Assembly (NCBI GenBank): GCA_037833965.1
Contig: AP031357.1
Location: forward strand, 10,560,001 to 10,624,000
DNA: 64,000 bases
Direction: 5' to 3'
Source: Marchantia polymorpha subsp. ruderalis
Taxonomy: Eukaryota; Streptophyta; Marchantiopsida; Marchantiales; Marchantiaceae
The position numbers were made by a program, and so were the translations under genes. The notes under the pieces were generated by a model. It was not told where the DNA came from, searched no databases, and worked only from the letters and a program-made list of their open reading frames with translations. The number at the start of each line of letters is the position of its first letter. Position 1 is the first letter of the stretch. Shown in pieces: positions 1-15,269 of the stretch.

Positions 1-3000
1 ATTTAATTTTTTCATCTTTAATTCACCTTTTGTTTAATTCTTTCCCATCTATCAATGTCAAATAAATTTTTTTTGAAAAAACATATCATTCACATAAAAT
101 ATTAAGATAATGAAATTTAAGATCTTATTATTCATCTTTTTTATGTATATACATAGATCATACACACTTTATAGAAAAAATTGTGTTTTTAAGGAAGCAT
201 TAAACATTTTAGTTAATTGTATAAAGTATATATATACTTGAATCATACAATCAAATCAACATACTACATTAAATTATTCTTATAACTTCTTCTTTTTTAA
301 ATTAGCTAATTGTCATGTAAACAGATTTAATAATATTGAATTATATCCATTTTATCTATAACTAAAATAAATATTACAACAAATGCACATAGCTTTCAAA
401 GCATATTTTGTGCATAAAAAATATAGCTAAATTATTTATTACATTTTTTGGGGTAAAATTTCTAATCACTTATCTTGCTGTAAGGATTTTTCTCTTCATC
501 ATTTGGTAAATAATATTACATCTTAAGTACTCATTTATTGTTAAACAAAAGTCAATATTTGAAAGTTTCACTAATTTCACATTTTGTTATCCGTCAACAA
601 TTGCATCTTCAATTTATAAAACTTTTAGCAGTATTTTTTCAAGTTTATTGATAGAAGCATGTGTTTGTCTGTATAAGAAGAATTTTATTCTATTTAAAAA
701 AATAATCCTATGGACTATATGATGTTGTAATTTTAAACCTTTTATATCACAAGCATATAGGTAATTTTTTGCTGAGGGCAGAATCCATCAGAAATCACAA
801 GATACTTGTGGTTGTACAACTTACGAGAAGTGCCACCTTTAGACTCCACTGCTTGCTACCATAGAAAGGATTGTAAAACACCTACATTGGGAAGGTTTTT
901 GTACCCCGGTTGAAAAACCCAAACCCGTTAGATAATGGATCTTTTTGGATCACCACGAACTCATCTTAAGATACCGGGGCATTAACTTAATCATATATTT
1001 GTTTCATATGAAAATATACATATCTCAATCAAATATTTTCAAATATTTTTTATCAAACAATTATTTTTTTCTCAGTTCAAATGGTATCAAGAAATTGATA
1101 ATAAAAAATAAAAAGATTTCAAATATCTTGAGTTCTTTACAATCTTTAAAAGTTGAAAAGCCCAAGTTGAAAGTTAAATTTAACACAAGGTGAAATATCT
1201 ACTTAAGTATAATGACAAGATATATACTTATGAGAAAATTAATAGTTATTACTAAGAGTATAAGATCATTCTTCATTTCATCGCAGTTTAAAATGGGCAA
1301 TAGAACAACATTGAATTTGTTGGTTTTGGATTTGTTATATTTTCGACAATTGACACACAAAATCTGTTGTATTCACATAATTACGTCATATAAATGCAAG
1401 ATTGTGCAAAACTATGAGAAATTAATCATGTAAAAGATACATATTGCTTATAAGGTTAAAATCAAGCCACAAACAACTAATAAATTTTGATAAAATACAC
1501 AACTTTGTTGATTTTTGTAACATAATTCTTTACTGCCAACATATTTGTGATGACATTGCTCAACACATTTTTGAACATGTCCATGGAGTTTGCTTATATT
1601 AAAATAAGTATTCCACTTTTGTAAGAACATAAACTATCAGAATCTTTTTAATAAAATATTATGGTTGAATTAGAATTTACAAAATCTACAAGCACAATAT
1701 ACTTGTAGATACAATTAAAATATTATCATAATAGTTAAACTGAAATATGATTAAAATTATTAATTCAAAAAGTGAAACAATAGAAATTTTATTTATGCAT
1801 AAATCAATAAAAAAATTTAGAATTTTAATTATATAATTCATAATCTTATAATTTATACATAATTATTTGATATTATTAATTATAAAAACTTCAAATTTTG
1901 CTTAAAATTTATTATTTGTTGCATTAAATGTGTTGCATATTTTGTTTATTTATTTTTTGATTTTTTAAAACTATTATTATTATTGTTGAGTTTAATTTTT
2001 CTTAAGAAGTAACTTGAGTTTATAGCTAAAGATAGTTAGTACGGTTGCCAGTGTTGGTATATTCAACTTCAAAATTTATGTAATATCACAAGACATTTTA
2101 TTATACTCTTGTGAGTATGAACTTTCTCTTTGTGAACGTAGCAGTCCAAAGTGTGAATCACGTTACACCTTGCGTATATCTTGATTTCTTGATTTGATTT
2201 GTTATGTGTGTTAATTCAAAATTGATTTTTACTAGTCAATTTTGAATTATCATCATTAATTATACAATTATAATATATATATTTACAGAAGATTATAATA
2301 AAAATTATTTAACAATAAATATGATTGAATTATAGTATAATAAATAAATATATAAACAATAAAATATATTTTTTAATAAACTGATGATAATATAGAATAA
2401 GTTTAGATTTATATTTTAAATATAATTTTATCAAGGATAACAATCTATGTTTATTTTTATAAAAAAATCAGCTGTTTTTATTCTTATTAATACTTATAAA
2501 TATTACATTTATTTTTTTGAATCTAATCAATTATGAATAGAATAATTATATTTTTGTATACATATAGATAAATTATTTGACTTTTAAGCATATTTGTAGT
2601 ATATTACCGTTAGTCATATGTCATGTGGGGTGATAATTTTGGCATGATGTATGCGTCTCATCCATGCACACGCATCGATAATCCAACGCCACGCCTAAAG
2701 TATATAAAGAGACAAGACATCAAAAATAGAATATGTCGAATACTTGATATAATTTATTTTCATATGTTTTTATTAGATTATAAGCTTGATAAAAAAATTT
2801 TATATTATAAATTATATATATATATAATAAATTACAAGTTAAATTTCATAAGCAACATCAAGAATATGAAAATAAGATTGTACATTATCATTTTTTAGCT
2901 GAAATTTTTAATAAATATATTTTATATATTGATAGCAAGATTATGTTGAGACACACTAGAGAATTCACATAAAATTACATGAAAAAAAGAAACGAGTTAT

Positions 3001-6000
3001 AATCACCTAAAATCTTAGTAGTAATAGCCAATCCAAACATGCAACCAAACCAACTGAACTCTTGCAATCAGCCAACGTGAATCACTCATTATCTAGCACA
3101 TTGATGACGGAAAAATAATCAATTGCATATGTATTATTGATAAGGTGTATCAACAAAATTCAAATGTATAGTTTTTTTATCATTGATGAAATTAAATATA
3201 TAATCCAACGACATATTATTGATTTGTGAAATAATTGTTTCATATCTTCATAAATATAGATTTTTTTAACATATCATCTATGCTATAACATTTCATGAAC
3301 AATATTTGAAAAGTTCATCTTTCATATTATTATTATATTTAAAATTTGTTAAATTTAATATCATTCTATATCTTTATGAAATTATATCCCATATAAACCA
3401 TATATATAGAAACAAACTCCATATATCATAAGTAATTTAAAAATAATATTAAATTATTATTTGATTATAAATTTAATTATTATTTTTAAATTAAATATTA
3501 CAAATGACATATATTAAATTAACTTTGATTTTAATATTATTTATTTATATAAATATTATTTTTAATTTTATTTTCAGAAAATATTTTTATTGAAAATAGT
3601 ATTTCTATTTACAAATGTAAAAGATAAGCAATATCTAGATAACTTAGTAAGACATATATTTTTAAAATTTTATAAAAAATATTTAAATAAGTCATTTATT
3701 ATATTATATTTTATAATTTTACTTGCATGTGAAAATAATAAAATAAATTCTTCAATAGATCAAAATAATCTTTTAAAATTCAAATGCATCTTTCATGATA
3801 AGTACATTATTAATTGTATTTAATGTTTTTTAATTGACATATCAAATGCAAAATCTATAACTAGATGTAATCCAAATACATGATTTGAATTGAATGAAAT
3901 TATATACTAATATCTTCATGGATGAAGCATGTGTGATTTTTTCAGAAATATTTTTAGAAATTTGATTTGCAAATGATATCGTAATAGAATATCAAGCACG
4001 AGTGTGTAATCTTCGTCTGCACAATTTTGGATTAGGCATGTGTTGTTGTTTGGAGACACTTTTGGAAATTTGATTTGCAAATGACATCGTAGTAACCTAG
4101 CAAGCACAAGTTGGTTATCTTCGTCTGCACAATTTTAAATGAAACATGTGTGGTTGTTCGGAAATACTTTTAAAAATTTGATTCTCAAATGATATCATAG
4201 TAACGTAACAAGCACGAGTATGTAATCGTTGTCTGCAAAATTTTGGATTAAGCATGTGTGGTTGTTAAGAGATACTCTTGTAAATTTGTTTTACACATGA
4301 TATCCCATTAATGAAGCAAGTACGAGTTGGTTATATTAGTGTTCACAATTTAAACACAACAAATGAGTTGATGTATACAATATATAATACATTTTTCATC
4401 GCTAAAGATCATTGAAATAAAAATTACTTATGAATTTTTTTGATGTAAGTTAAAATTAATTTGTAATTACTAAAATAAATTAATGTATAAATATTCAAAT
4501 TTTGAAAATAAAAACAAAAAAAATTTTAATTCCTTAAAAATGATTTATATTATAATTTATGAGTTGTTTCATGTATGCAATTACTTTGTAATCTTATATT
4601 TTGGCTAAAAAAAATATAAATGGTTTAATAAATTTTTAATTTTATTATTCATTATTTTAATTTTAATAATATTTTACAAAATATTTTTTAAATATTTTTT
4701 CAATAAGAATTATATATCAAAAAATTATGTATTTTTTATTTTATAAAAATAGTTATAAATAATATTTGCATTCATATTGCATAAATCATATATATGTTAT
4801 AAAGATTTTGATATTATTTATTAATGTCAGTCTAATTGATGGGAATCTTAATTTTATATGTTTTAAATGACATTTATTCAAAATAGATTTCTTATTTGGG
4901 ATTTAAATTTTGATTTTCATTATCTACTTTTTTAAATTTGATTTTATCCCGTGCATGGTGTTGTAATTTTACTTAAAAGTTGAAAATTGAATATAAATAT
5001 TATATATAAAATATTTTTTATTATAAAATTGCTTTAAATCATTCTTATTTTTACTTTCTAACATTTTTATGAAATAAACTTTTTTGGGTTAAAATATCTA
5101 TTTTCAGTTGCAATTTATTGTATCAAATTTATATCAAATTTATCAAATTTATTGTATTTGTAGTTCATCTTGTTCAATCATCAAATGAAATAGTAGAAAA
5201 TATGAAAAAACTTACTTAATGTAAATTATAAATTTTATTATTTTTATGTGTAAAACCAATGTCAAAAGTCAAAGTTACTAAATTTTTATGTTGTTTTGAA
5301 ATGTTGATGAAGAATATTTAATTTTTTCATATCATATTTTAAAAATCAAATGAATATCTTTATCGCTTCTTCTCGGCTACGAGACTCGTGACCGACAACA
5401 GGAGATAGCACCCTACTCCCTAGTTGGTGAGAAATTCAACGGAGTCATAGCACAACAGAGCATTCAAGCTTCCGACCTACCATACCTACTTTAGCTTTTG
5501 TGTTTGTAATTGGTGACGTGAAGTTCATGGAAAAGGTGAGAAAGATATTGAAAGTTGGTAAAAATTGAAAGACTCGGCGAGTCGCGGTAAAAATTTTGTT
5601 CTGACATGTCATATGATTGTTTTAATAATTTGTGTGATCGTTTTAACATTTCATTAAATTTATACATTATATCAAGAACTAAACAGTGTCAAAAGCATGA
5701 TTGGCAAAATCATATATTACATTATTTCACGTCAAAAACAATATTTTATAGTCGATAAAACATCATAATGTCAACATGTTTATTATGTATATTTTACCCT
5801 CTTATATATACTATAAATTTGAAATTTTGAGATTTTTCAGATGTTGATTTAATTACTTTTAATATATCTATGATCAAATTTAGATCAATGATGATTAATT
5901 TATGTTATTATAACTTAAAAAAACAATTTTTTTCTAAGTTTTGGGTTTGATGTCCGATATGTTTGAATTGAATGTTGTTACACAAATTTTTTTAAATGAA

Positions 6001-7100
6001 TATTCAAAAATTTTCAAATGGAATTCAAAATGAAAAATGATGTAAACATTTTTATTTATATGCAATCTATTTTATTTTTTGTGTCATCTTAAATTTTGCT
6101 CATGAAATTTGTTAAATTTTAGTTGTAACTAACAATTTAATTCAAAAAAATTCATTATGTAAGAACATGATTGATGATTGCTTTGAAATAGATCAAATCA
6201 AATTGAAAACTAACCAAACTCTTCAAAAATATATTTCCGTATCTTATGACCCCTATTGATTATTTGGGTCTCACGGGCTTGATCTATTTACATAATGTTG
6301 AATATATTCATGAACATTATAATTTTTTATTATAAGATTTGAAAAAAACTTGTTTTAAATATATATAATGATAAACTAACAATACGATGAATGATTTGAA
6401 ATTTTTTTGAATTGAAATGATTAGATGTTTAAATGTATTGCAAATTAAAATATTTAGCTGAAAACAATATGTGAGAACAAGATTTATTAGATAAAATATT
6501 ATTATTTAGTACTCTTTAAATTCAAAGAATGTTATTATGGATAAGTTTGTATTCTTTCATTCTAATGATGAAATCTTCTGAAAAAGATTTCATCAAGAAT
6601 GTTGATTTCATCCAGATTTCATCGGAAGACACTTTCTTGGAGCATGTTGAAAGTAATAATATTATATAATTTAAAATTTTGAATGTGCCTAATCGGTTTC
6701 AATACATTAATATTTGAATGATAAAATTAAGATTTATTGTACTATATTAATGAAAAATTTTACCTGTTAAAAGGGTAAAAAATAGGATAATTGAAATTTT
6801 AAAATCTAAATTTTACACATACATGTGTAGACTACATTCTATGAGCACAGGTCATAGAGCTCACAATATTCGTTTCAATGTTCACTCGTTGTAATTTTCG
6901 TAGTTATTCTATTTTGAATATATCAATAGGAAATCTGGCTAGTAGCTCATGGTCCATACGACCTTCAAGAGGATCAGTCCTTTCGCCTAGGTAGAGGCAC
7001 CCATATTTGAATAGTTTGTTATTCGTGGAGAATATAATTTAATCCAAAATGTGACAGCGTTGTAGCACTCTAGTATAACATTCTACTTCGAATCTTTTAT
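1..7100. other. AT-rich gene-free DNA
   Basis: This stretch is dominated by A/T runs with no open frame that looks like a protein. Short frames here have Lys/Asn/Ile/Tyr-rich composition, as expected of random AT-rich DNA. No RNA gene was recognised. The only structured element I can support is the tandem repeat at 3,921-4,350. A small GC-richer patch near 5,360-5,590 has no recognisable content. Confidence 0.7.
3921..4350. repeat. Four-copy tandem repeat of about 108 bp
   Basis: Four diverged copies of one unit follow each other. The anchor GCATGTGTG or a close variant occurs at about 3,927, 4,036, 4,144 and 4,252, giving periods of 109, 108 and 108 bp. Each unit continues with a GAAATTTGATTTGCAAATGA-like core, then an AGCACGAGT-like segment, then TCTGCACAATTTT. 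The last copy is the most diverged. The unit is not coding. It resembles a small satellite or minisatellite remnant. Confidence 0.85.
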
Positions 7101-10100
7101 TGTAAGCGAGCAGAAATTGTTCCTAATTAATCGGTCGTAAATAAAGAAATTGTTTCGTCAAGGAATTTGCCCTCTACTACATTCGTTGTCGATGTAAAGC
7201 AGAGCGAAGAATTTGGAGGGAGAATGGAAGCCAATGAGACTGGTTCGGATATGAGCAATGTGTGTAGAATGGGACGAGTCGCGGGAAGAAGGCGAGCTCG
7301 ATGTGCAAGAGGAATGGCGTAAAAGTGGGAGTGAACTGAGACGAAGACCGGGCGAGAGAGGAGGCTGCCAGTCCCTTCAAGACAACGAACCATAACGGAA
7401 GAGATACTCCCAAATCATGGAGAGCTCGAAAGGCTTGTTGTGGGAAAGATACGTGAACATGCCCATGATGTGTTTCGTCTGGGGCAGGTGTACTCCGAGG
7501 TGCGAATCCAGCAAATCTTTTCTGGTGTGGAATGATAGGACACAGCTATACTGTTTCGCTTTCAGGCCCCCATAGGTTAGTTCGACTCCACTTTGTTGGC
7601 CCTCATTAACGACGCTGTGCTGGGACTTAATGGGCCTGATCATGCAAATTCCTGTCGAGAAAGCGTGATTAGACAATATTGATTAAGATCAGCAGACTAA
7701 GCCTGCCACATCACCGTCGGCCAATCTAATGCGCTATGGCTCCTCGGGGATTTATGACACGCATGCGATGGAGATATATGCATGCTGCCGCCCTCGCTGT
7801 AGCGGAGGAACGATGTTGTTCGCGTTTTCCTCCGTTGTGAAAGAGATGTAGTGCGCGGGTTCACGGTGTCTCGTCTTGTTCTGGCGATGGAGATCTGCGC
7901 TCGATGGCAGTCGATGCCACCCACTATTAAGATTTTCTCAGGTGGGTTCGCCACTGTCCTTCGGAACAGTCACAGTGCGTCTGTCTGTCGCCATCGCCCC
8001 TTAGATTCAACCCGAAGAATCATCATGGAATTGCATCAGTTACACAACATAAGCATTTATGTGAGAATCTTCCTCAGGTTCTTCACATGTTCACATGAGT
8101 GAATGACATCTACCGTCCCGCTCGTACGACCGAGTTACCATATGCTGCCAGAAAGTGTGCGCCGCTTTTGATTTGCTGCACCTACTGGCTCCTATCCCAT
8201 CCGTCGAACGCAGATCTCACCAGTTGTTGCCATAGGTTCCAACGATTCATGTACATCTGCTAAACATACTTTGCGTGCTGCGGCCTAATACGGGTACGGT
8301 AACTATTTTCAAATCCGCCTGATCCTGTACCGCAGACGATTTTTTTATCAATTATTATTAGGTGAAACTCTGCACATGCTGCAAGGCGAGACAGTTTCAC
8401 GGCCCAGTCACAGCAAACCGATTTAACTGTCTACTGTACTGGTTGGTGACTATTTTACCCCGAAATCTCTACGAGCGGTGCGACCCGAGTCGATAATCCG
8501 TTTCACCCTCTAGGATGCTTCTCCTGCACGTATGGCGCCGATCCTATGCCGGCATGGCGACAAAAGCTTCGCCTCTTCTGGCATGAAGATACAGTACTGG
8601 TCTACGAGAGCTCTATCGGGTGTGGCCATTTTCGCCACCCCCCCACTCGTTTTGAATTCCCCTTCACTCGGCGCTGGCAGCAGGCAGGCAGTCAGGCAGG
8701 CAGCAGGCTACGAGCCTACACCCTTCGGACATGTCTGATTTCTCTCCCGCTGCGATCCATGTAAGAAACGAGGCCACGGGAATAGAAAGAAGGAATGTGG
8801 TCATCGGCCTCTTATAACACTTCGGCTCCGAACGGTCTTGCTTACTCGACCTTCCTCGTGTGATGCGATGTGGAGAATTCTTCTTCAGCTTTGGAGATTT
8901 TCACGCCCTTTATTCACTCATACGTTTATTCTATTATCCGTCAATATGTTGATCCTCGTCCAACTCGGGGGCCAATGGTGTAGAAACTGTGATTTAAGTG
9001 TGGGAGCGAGACAGTGGCGTCCTGGACCAGGTCCCCGAGGCTGCAGCGATGCGATCATTGCAAAATGAAATGTATGTATTTTTATTTGCATTCTTATTTC
9101 TGATTACCAGTTTGTGAGCACCATTACTACCAGCACATGGATGCGGATACGTCGAGAGCAAGCTTTAGTTTTCATCCAATAAGTGGCAGCCTCGGCCCAT
9201 TTGATAATGGCTCCTCAGCTTTCCAACTTGCCTCAAGGCTCTTTCTGTGCCAACTGTTTGCATGGTAGAAAGGACTCGGAGGCATGTGTTGCCCTGCCCT
9301 GGTAGAAACGCAGGCGCCTTAAGATAATGCGATCCGGAGTTAATGCGAAGCCAGTGCTAAATTCAAAGCGCGAGTGCATCTCGATATTCCCTGCGCGATC
9401 GGCATCTGATGGCTTTATATTAGTTTGGCGGAATCTTGAGCTCAACCAGAACGGGTCGGAGATTGAGGAATGTACGAGGGCGAGCTCTTTGGATGTATAA
9501 TTCCGTATTTTAGTCTCTTTTCTGATATCTTCGAACGGATTAAAACACATGTGCTACATCCAGATTGATTCCCTCTAGAGAAAATTTAAATTATTTCACG
9601 TGAATGAGCTGTGCTTGATGAAACCCACCCAATAGCACATTCCTGCAAAGGTACACTGCGTGTATCATTCACAGTTTTTAAAATTTCATGTCCGCAAATG
9701 CCAGTTGGGGCCAGAAGGAAATGCTTAAAAAAGGGCATATTTTTTTTAATATTCCGTGAACGAGAATTGAGAAAATGCTCAATGTCTCTTCTACCGAGTA
9801 AAGTAACTCACTGTGTCCCAGTCATGTCCGAACCATCTACCCGATTATCTCAGTGTAATTTCGAGGCGCCTTTTCTTCAGGAAGTTCTTTCGATCAAAGC
9901 TATGCCAATTTAACCCTCTCTCGGTTTATTTTTTTAACGTCGAGCTCGAGCTTACTTTCAACCTCAAAACTTTCACCTTTCACCCCCGGTCCTTGCATGC
10001 CGTGTACCCGGCACGCATCCCTCGACAAAACTTTTGTTTAGGATTTATTAAAATAATTTTCACTGTCGTATTTTAAAACTGGGCTCTAGGGGGTCCCCAT

Positions 10101-10480
10101 TTAGGCCACGTCTATAATTTGTACCGAAACTGGACGCACCTTGACATAAGCATGGCGGCTGCGCGATTCTCCCTTAGTGGTCGCCATCTGTTCGATATAA
10201 GAACTCTTGCTTCCACGAGAATCTTCTATCCAGTCTAACGACTTTTCGGTACGTTCTTTGTTTCGAGCCATCGTGTGTGATCGGACGATAGCATATAATT
10301 TTCGTCTACCAGTTTAATTTAGACTTTTGCTGCAAATTTAGTTTCAGGCCCGAGAGCTTGGATCGCTAACCATTATTAGCTTCTCGGACGGTACCTTGTT
10401 AACTAGAATTGGATCAGACCCGCCCTCCCTCATTGTATCAGGAGGATGGGTTTTCTTATCCCTCAGTTGTGGTTTTACAT
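7100..10480. other. GC-richer block of unknown origin inside AT-rich DNA
   Basis: About 3.4 kb of near-balanced base composition is set between very AT-rich flanks, with fairly sharp edges. None of its open frames (up to about 105 codons) resembles a known protein. A CAGGCAGG-type short repeat lies near 8,683-8,710. A TATA-like GATATAAGAAC at about 10,193 is followed by CT-rich transcribed-looking sequence, which could be a promoter or the end of an old LTR. I found no terminal repeats. An old transposon or a captured fragment is possible, but this is inference. Confidence 0.4.
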
Positions 10481-13400
10481 CTATTAGTTTCTAATTTGGC
10501 TTCTTCCAACTGTTTCCACATTCCATAATAACATGCTGAGTGTGGCTAAATTTATACGTGATATACAGAGTAGTTTCATGTTTATTGTCTCATATGATAA
10601 TTATAGCATAGTTAATATACAATTTTCACCTCAATACACACTACTGTATATCTTATATGATTAAAGTTAAAATTTAGTTATATGATTTATATAAGAAAAT
10701 GTTATAGTTAATGTGTGTGATAATGTTAACATATTCTCAACAAAAATATAAAAATTATATGAGAGTAGATTATAATCCAAAAATAAATAAATATTCTGCA
10801 ACTTCTTCCAACTTCTTGCATCTCGTTTTCATAGCTTTAAAGTTGGAATAACAAAGAATTGAATAACAAATCCACAAATATGTGTGGATTTGACTTGATT
10901 TATTGTCGTTTAGTTTTATACATAACAAAAAAATTAATACGAGGATGTATGCTTCATATTCATCATCGTAAATATATTAATTGAGAACAAAAAGAAAATA
11001 TACGTGATATTCATGTTTTATGTGTCATGTTTATTTGATTTTATTTTTAACATTAATTTTGAATCAACAAATTTTGTTAATTACTTTTGCTTTACAATTT
11101 TACAAAAATTAAACTCTTATCTCCTACTCTTTATGAACCTTATGAATATACAATAATTTTCAAAAAATAGAATTACAAAAAAACACAATGAAATGTTTTT
11201 ATAAATAGCTAAAATAACTTAATCGGTTGAAAATTTTGTTAAAAAAAGATTTATTATTGATCGTAATGCAAATTGATAAAAAATGATGATAAAAAAAAAT
11301 GTTTTTTTTCTCGTAAATCATTGACAGCGCTCAATGACAAGTGGTAAATACTTTAATCAATTTTTTGCAATCATTTATCAACCTATAATTTAACAAAATC
11401 ATACAAAGTTTTACATGTGACAAATCATTAAATGAAATTTTAAATAATCCAACAATCTACACAAAATATAAATCCGTAACATTTTCAGATTTTAAAATAT
11501 TCTGTAAGTTTCATATCTAAGAAAATCAAATTGCTGATTGCGTCAAAGCTTTTATTTATATATTTATTTATTTATTTATGTATAAAAATAATATTCAATT
11601 TTCCACATTTTAAAAAAATAAAAAAAGATATCTTTATTCATGATGATTAAAAAAATTTGAATTTAATAACTATATTATAATTTTTTAGTTTATTTTTTAA
11701 TTTTTTCAAAAAGCTAAAATACAAAGGTTAAAATCACATTGATAACAAAAAAATGAAATTACATTGTTAAAAAATAATTTATTACAGTTTTTATTCATAA
11801 AACTTTTTAAATTTCATACTATTAAAAATAAAATTGTTGATAAAAATCAGCGAACAAAAATTAAAAATGTATAGAGTATGTTGAATAAATAGACTCTTAT
11901 CACATGAGTTTTAATTAATAATTATGAAACCAATCAAATCTTAGTGTTTTCAAATTCTAATCAAGAATTTTATTGGAATAATAAATTTTATTTAATTAAC
12001 TTTTAATTAAAAATACCTTTGCAACAAAAGTTATAAATAAATATCAATAGTTATCAATTTACAAGTGTCATAGATCTTAAACTTTAAATCCAAAAATAGT
12101 ATTTTTATTTCAAAGTGATGTAAAATCTTTAATTTTGTAACCTTTATTAATTTGTGAGTTGATTATTATTATAGATATTTTTTTAAGACTTTAGATTTTT
12201 TTTAAAGGACAAAAACTCATTTGATTCAAATTAATAAGAACAAATCTTTAAAAAAAATTTCAAACTGATTATAATAATTTCATGATGAGTAAAAACAAAT
12301 TTCCTTGAGTGATAAAAAAACAAGAGGAGAGTTGAGATCTATAAAGTGACATTTTTTTGAGCTTCTTCGAACTCGGATATTTGACATATGCAACATAAAA
12401 ATAAAGCAAAATTATCGACATAAAAAATGATATAAATTTTTTTATTTTTCAATCATATCATAACTGATTTGATTAAATTTAATTCAGTTACAAAATTTGA
12501 TGATGATGGTGATCTAGATTTCATATTGAAACAAATTGATCTCAGCAAATTAGTTTCATATTAGTCTTGAATGAAATTAAAAACTAATAGTTAATGAGAT
12601 CAATGAATAAAATAATATGATATAAATGGTATGAATTTTTCAAGATCGCCGTGTGGCTCATTTTGAAAAGAATATGACCATACAAATTTTGCACTCGGTA
12701 CTTTCGGACGAATGAAGCTTTTAAAGAAATAAAATTTCATTGATCAAGAACAAAACATCGTAGTCATGTCAATGTCATAAAAAATTCACATGGAATAGAA
12801 ACATAGATTAGAATGAGATCAAATTTTTTTATTCAAAATACTTTAATATAACTTATTATGTAAGTATTTTATTTAATCATTAATTAGTTTAGAAAAAATT
12901 TCATAGTATCATAGTTTAAGTTATGATAATTTAAATGATATAATTTTTACAAGATTTCATATTTATTTTCTCAAAAAATCTGAAAGCATGTTGTTTGAAT
13001 TTTTTATTATCTTTGAATTAATTGAAACAACTTTTATATGTAATGAAACCAAAAATTTGATCAATTTTTTAAAAACCAAAAAATTATTTATGTCATAATA
13101 AAAACTAAAAAATTATTTGATTATCAGATGAATGATATTGATAATATTTTTAATATATCAGAAAATATATATTTTATTAACAAATTCAATATTATATTAT
13201 ATTCATAAATTTATCATGCAAATTTTACGCTATTTTAAAAAATAAAATTAAAAATGGACAAAACAAAATAGTTACAAAGTAAATATGTTAAAAAAATAAT
13301 TACATACAAATTTGCAAGACTATCATTTTTTCCCAAATTTTCATTTTCAAATTTTTTGATTCAATATTTCATCAAATTTTTTTTGTTAGATTATAAATAC

Positions 13401-15050
13401 AAACGTGATAGACAAATGACACACAACAAAACTTTTAGTTTTAAGTCACAATTATTATACTTCACATTAGATCTAACATTGATTTTGTTATAGAAAATTT
13501 AGTGTTCACATGATAAATTGATAAGAGAAGTTTATATTTATTAATAAGTTAAATACAGACTTTTATTTGATGTAATATTGTATGAAATAAAAAACGTAGT
13601 TTGTGTTAGAAATTTAATGCAAAATAATCTAGAAGTAACAGATTTATTGTTATTTTTGTATGCTTTAAAATAAATGCATAAATTGCAAGTGTTGCAAAAA
13701 TACAGACTTGATTACTTACAAAATGTGAGAGTGTAGAATTTTTGAACTGAATAATACATAATTTGGTTGGACAAAATTGTCAAAGAAAAGATTTGTGAAT
13801 AATATTTTAAAATTTCATCATGATGATAATAATGATTTACATTCAATTTGAACTGACATGATAAATAATGATAAATTAAATGAACAATAGTTTTTTCAAA
13901 GAGACAATGTTTGCAAAACAAATTATTTTAGTCAAGATTAGTGTTAAACTCAACATGTTTATAATCAATTGTGATCCAATCTTTCATTCAATTTTTAAAG
14001 CACCTAGCAATTACTTAATAAATTTAGAAGCTACACTAGAGATCATCATGAAAATCTAGAATATGAAACTCAGCTGAATCAGTTATCTTAACTCATTAAG
14101 TCATTTATGATGTCTCTTCTAAATAAGTTGATCAAGTTACAACAATTTTCTCCAATTTTAGATGACGTATAGAATAGTTTGAATATGAGATCATAGTCTC
14201 AGGGAGCTCATAAGAAAGCAAGAATATGATGCAAGTCATTCTCATGAATTTGTAAATATTTGAAACAATCAAAACAATTTGACTAAGTGATTCATGTAAA
14301 ATTTGTAATATTTACAAAATAGATATTGATATGATCTCCTTTATCACATTGGCATACCAACTAATCATATCGTATTCTGTTTTTATTATTGTAAATTTTC
14401 TTCTGCGTTTACAGTTTTAGGGTTTAGAGTAAAAAAACCAGTGATTTATATTAAATATGTGTGATATATGATCACATGGGGTAAATCATAACTAAAGGCC
14501 GGTGTTACTCCCAAATAAACTTGATTCTGCTCCGAATAATGGAAAAATGCTAAGGATTGACTTTTGGTATCTTTATACTTGTTTGTGATTTTCGCTTGTA
14601 TTGTGTTTATCCGCATATACATGTACATATAGTATATCTTATTAAAGTTTAGAAAAAATACAGTATATCTTATTTAAGTTTAGAAAAATTATGCAAAAAA
14701 TGTCAAGACACTTAGATACTACATCTTTAGTCTAACTTTAAATTCAGAACCCTAATTTCTGCGATGATCATGCTGAAAAAAGTTATTTAATCTCTTTTAT
14801 GAAATATATCATAGTTTTAATATCATAATTTAATCACAATTTTCAAGGGTAGTCTGTTTTTACTTGCAAGCTTTTGATAGTATCCGATGACACAAGCAAC
14901 AAAAAATTACACCTATTCTTTGTATATCACCTTAAATCACATGTTTTGCATTCAAATATATAGTATAACTTTCATATGTATATATATATATATAAACCAA
15001 GATAGAAGAATCATAGAGTTGGAAATATGATTGATATAAATAGAGTATAT
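10480..15050. other. AT-rich gene-free DNA
   Basis: The sequence is AT-rich with homopolymer A and T runs and no plausible coding frame. A short TA microsatellite lies near 14,980. No tRNA, hairpin cluster or repeat array stands out. Confidence 0.65.
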
Positions 15051-15269
15051 ATATAAATAAATTAGTATAATATATAGTGCAATTTCGCTGTGGAGAAAAT
15101 GACATCTACACATCTCTAGCATTCTTTGGAGGTACGATCAATTATGACGCTCAGAAAATGAGCTGTTCGGTCTCGCTTGAAGACGAAGTAAACTCTAATC
15201 ATATACTCGGGGTTCGACGTCAAAATTATAGATCTGAAAAAACTTCGTTCTCGTTGGGATAGGTTCACA

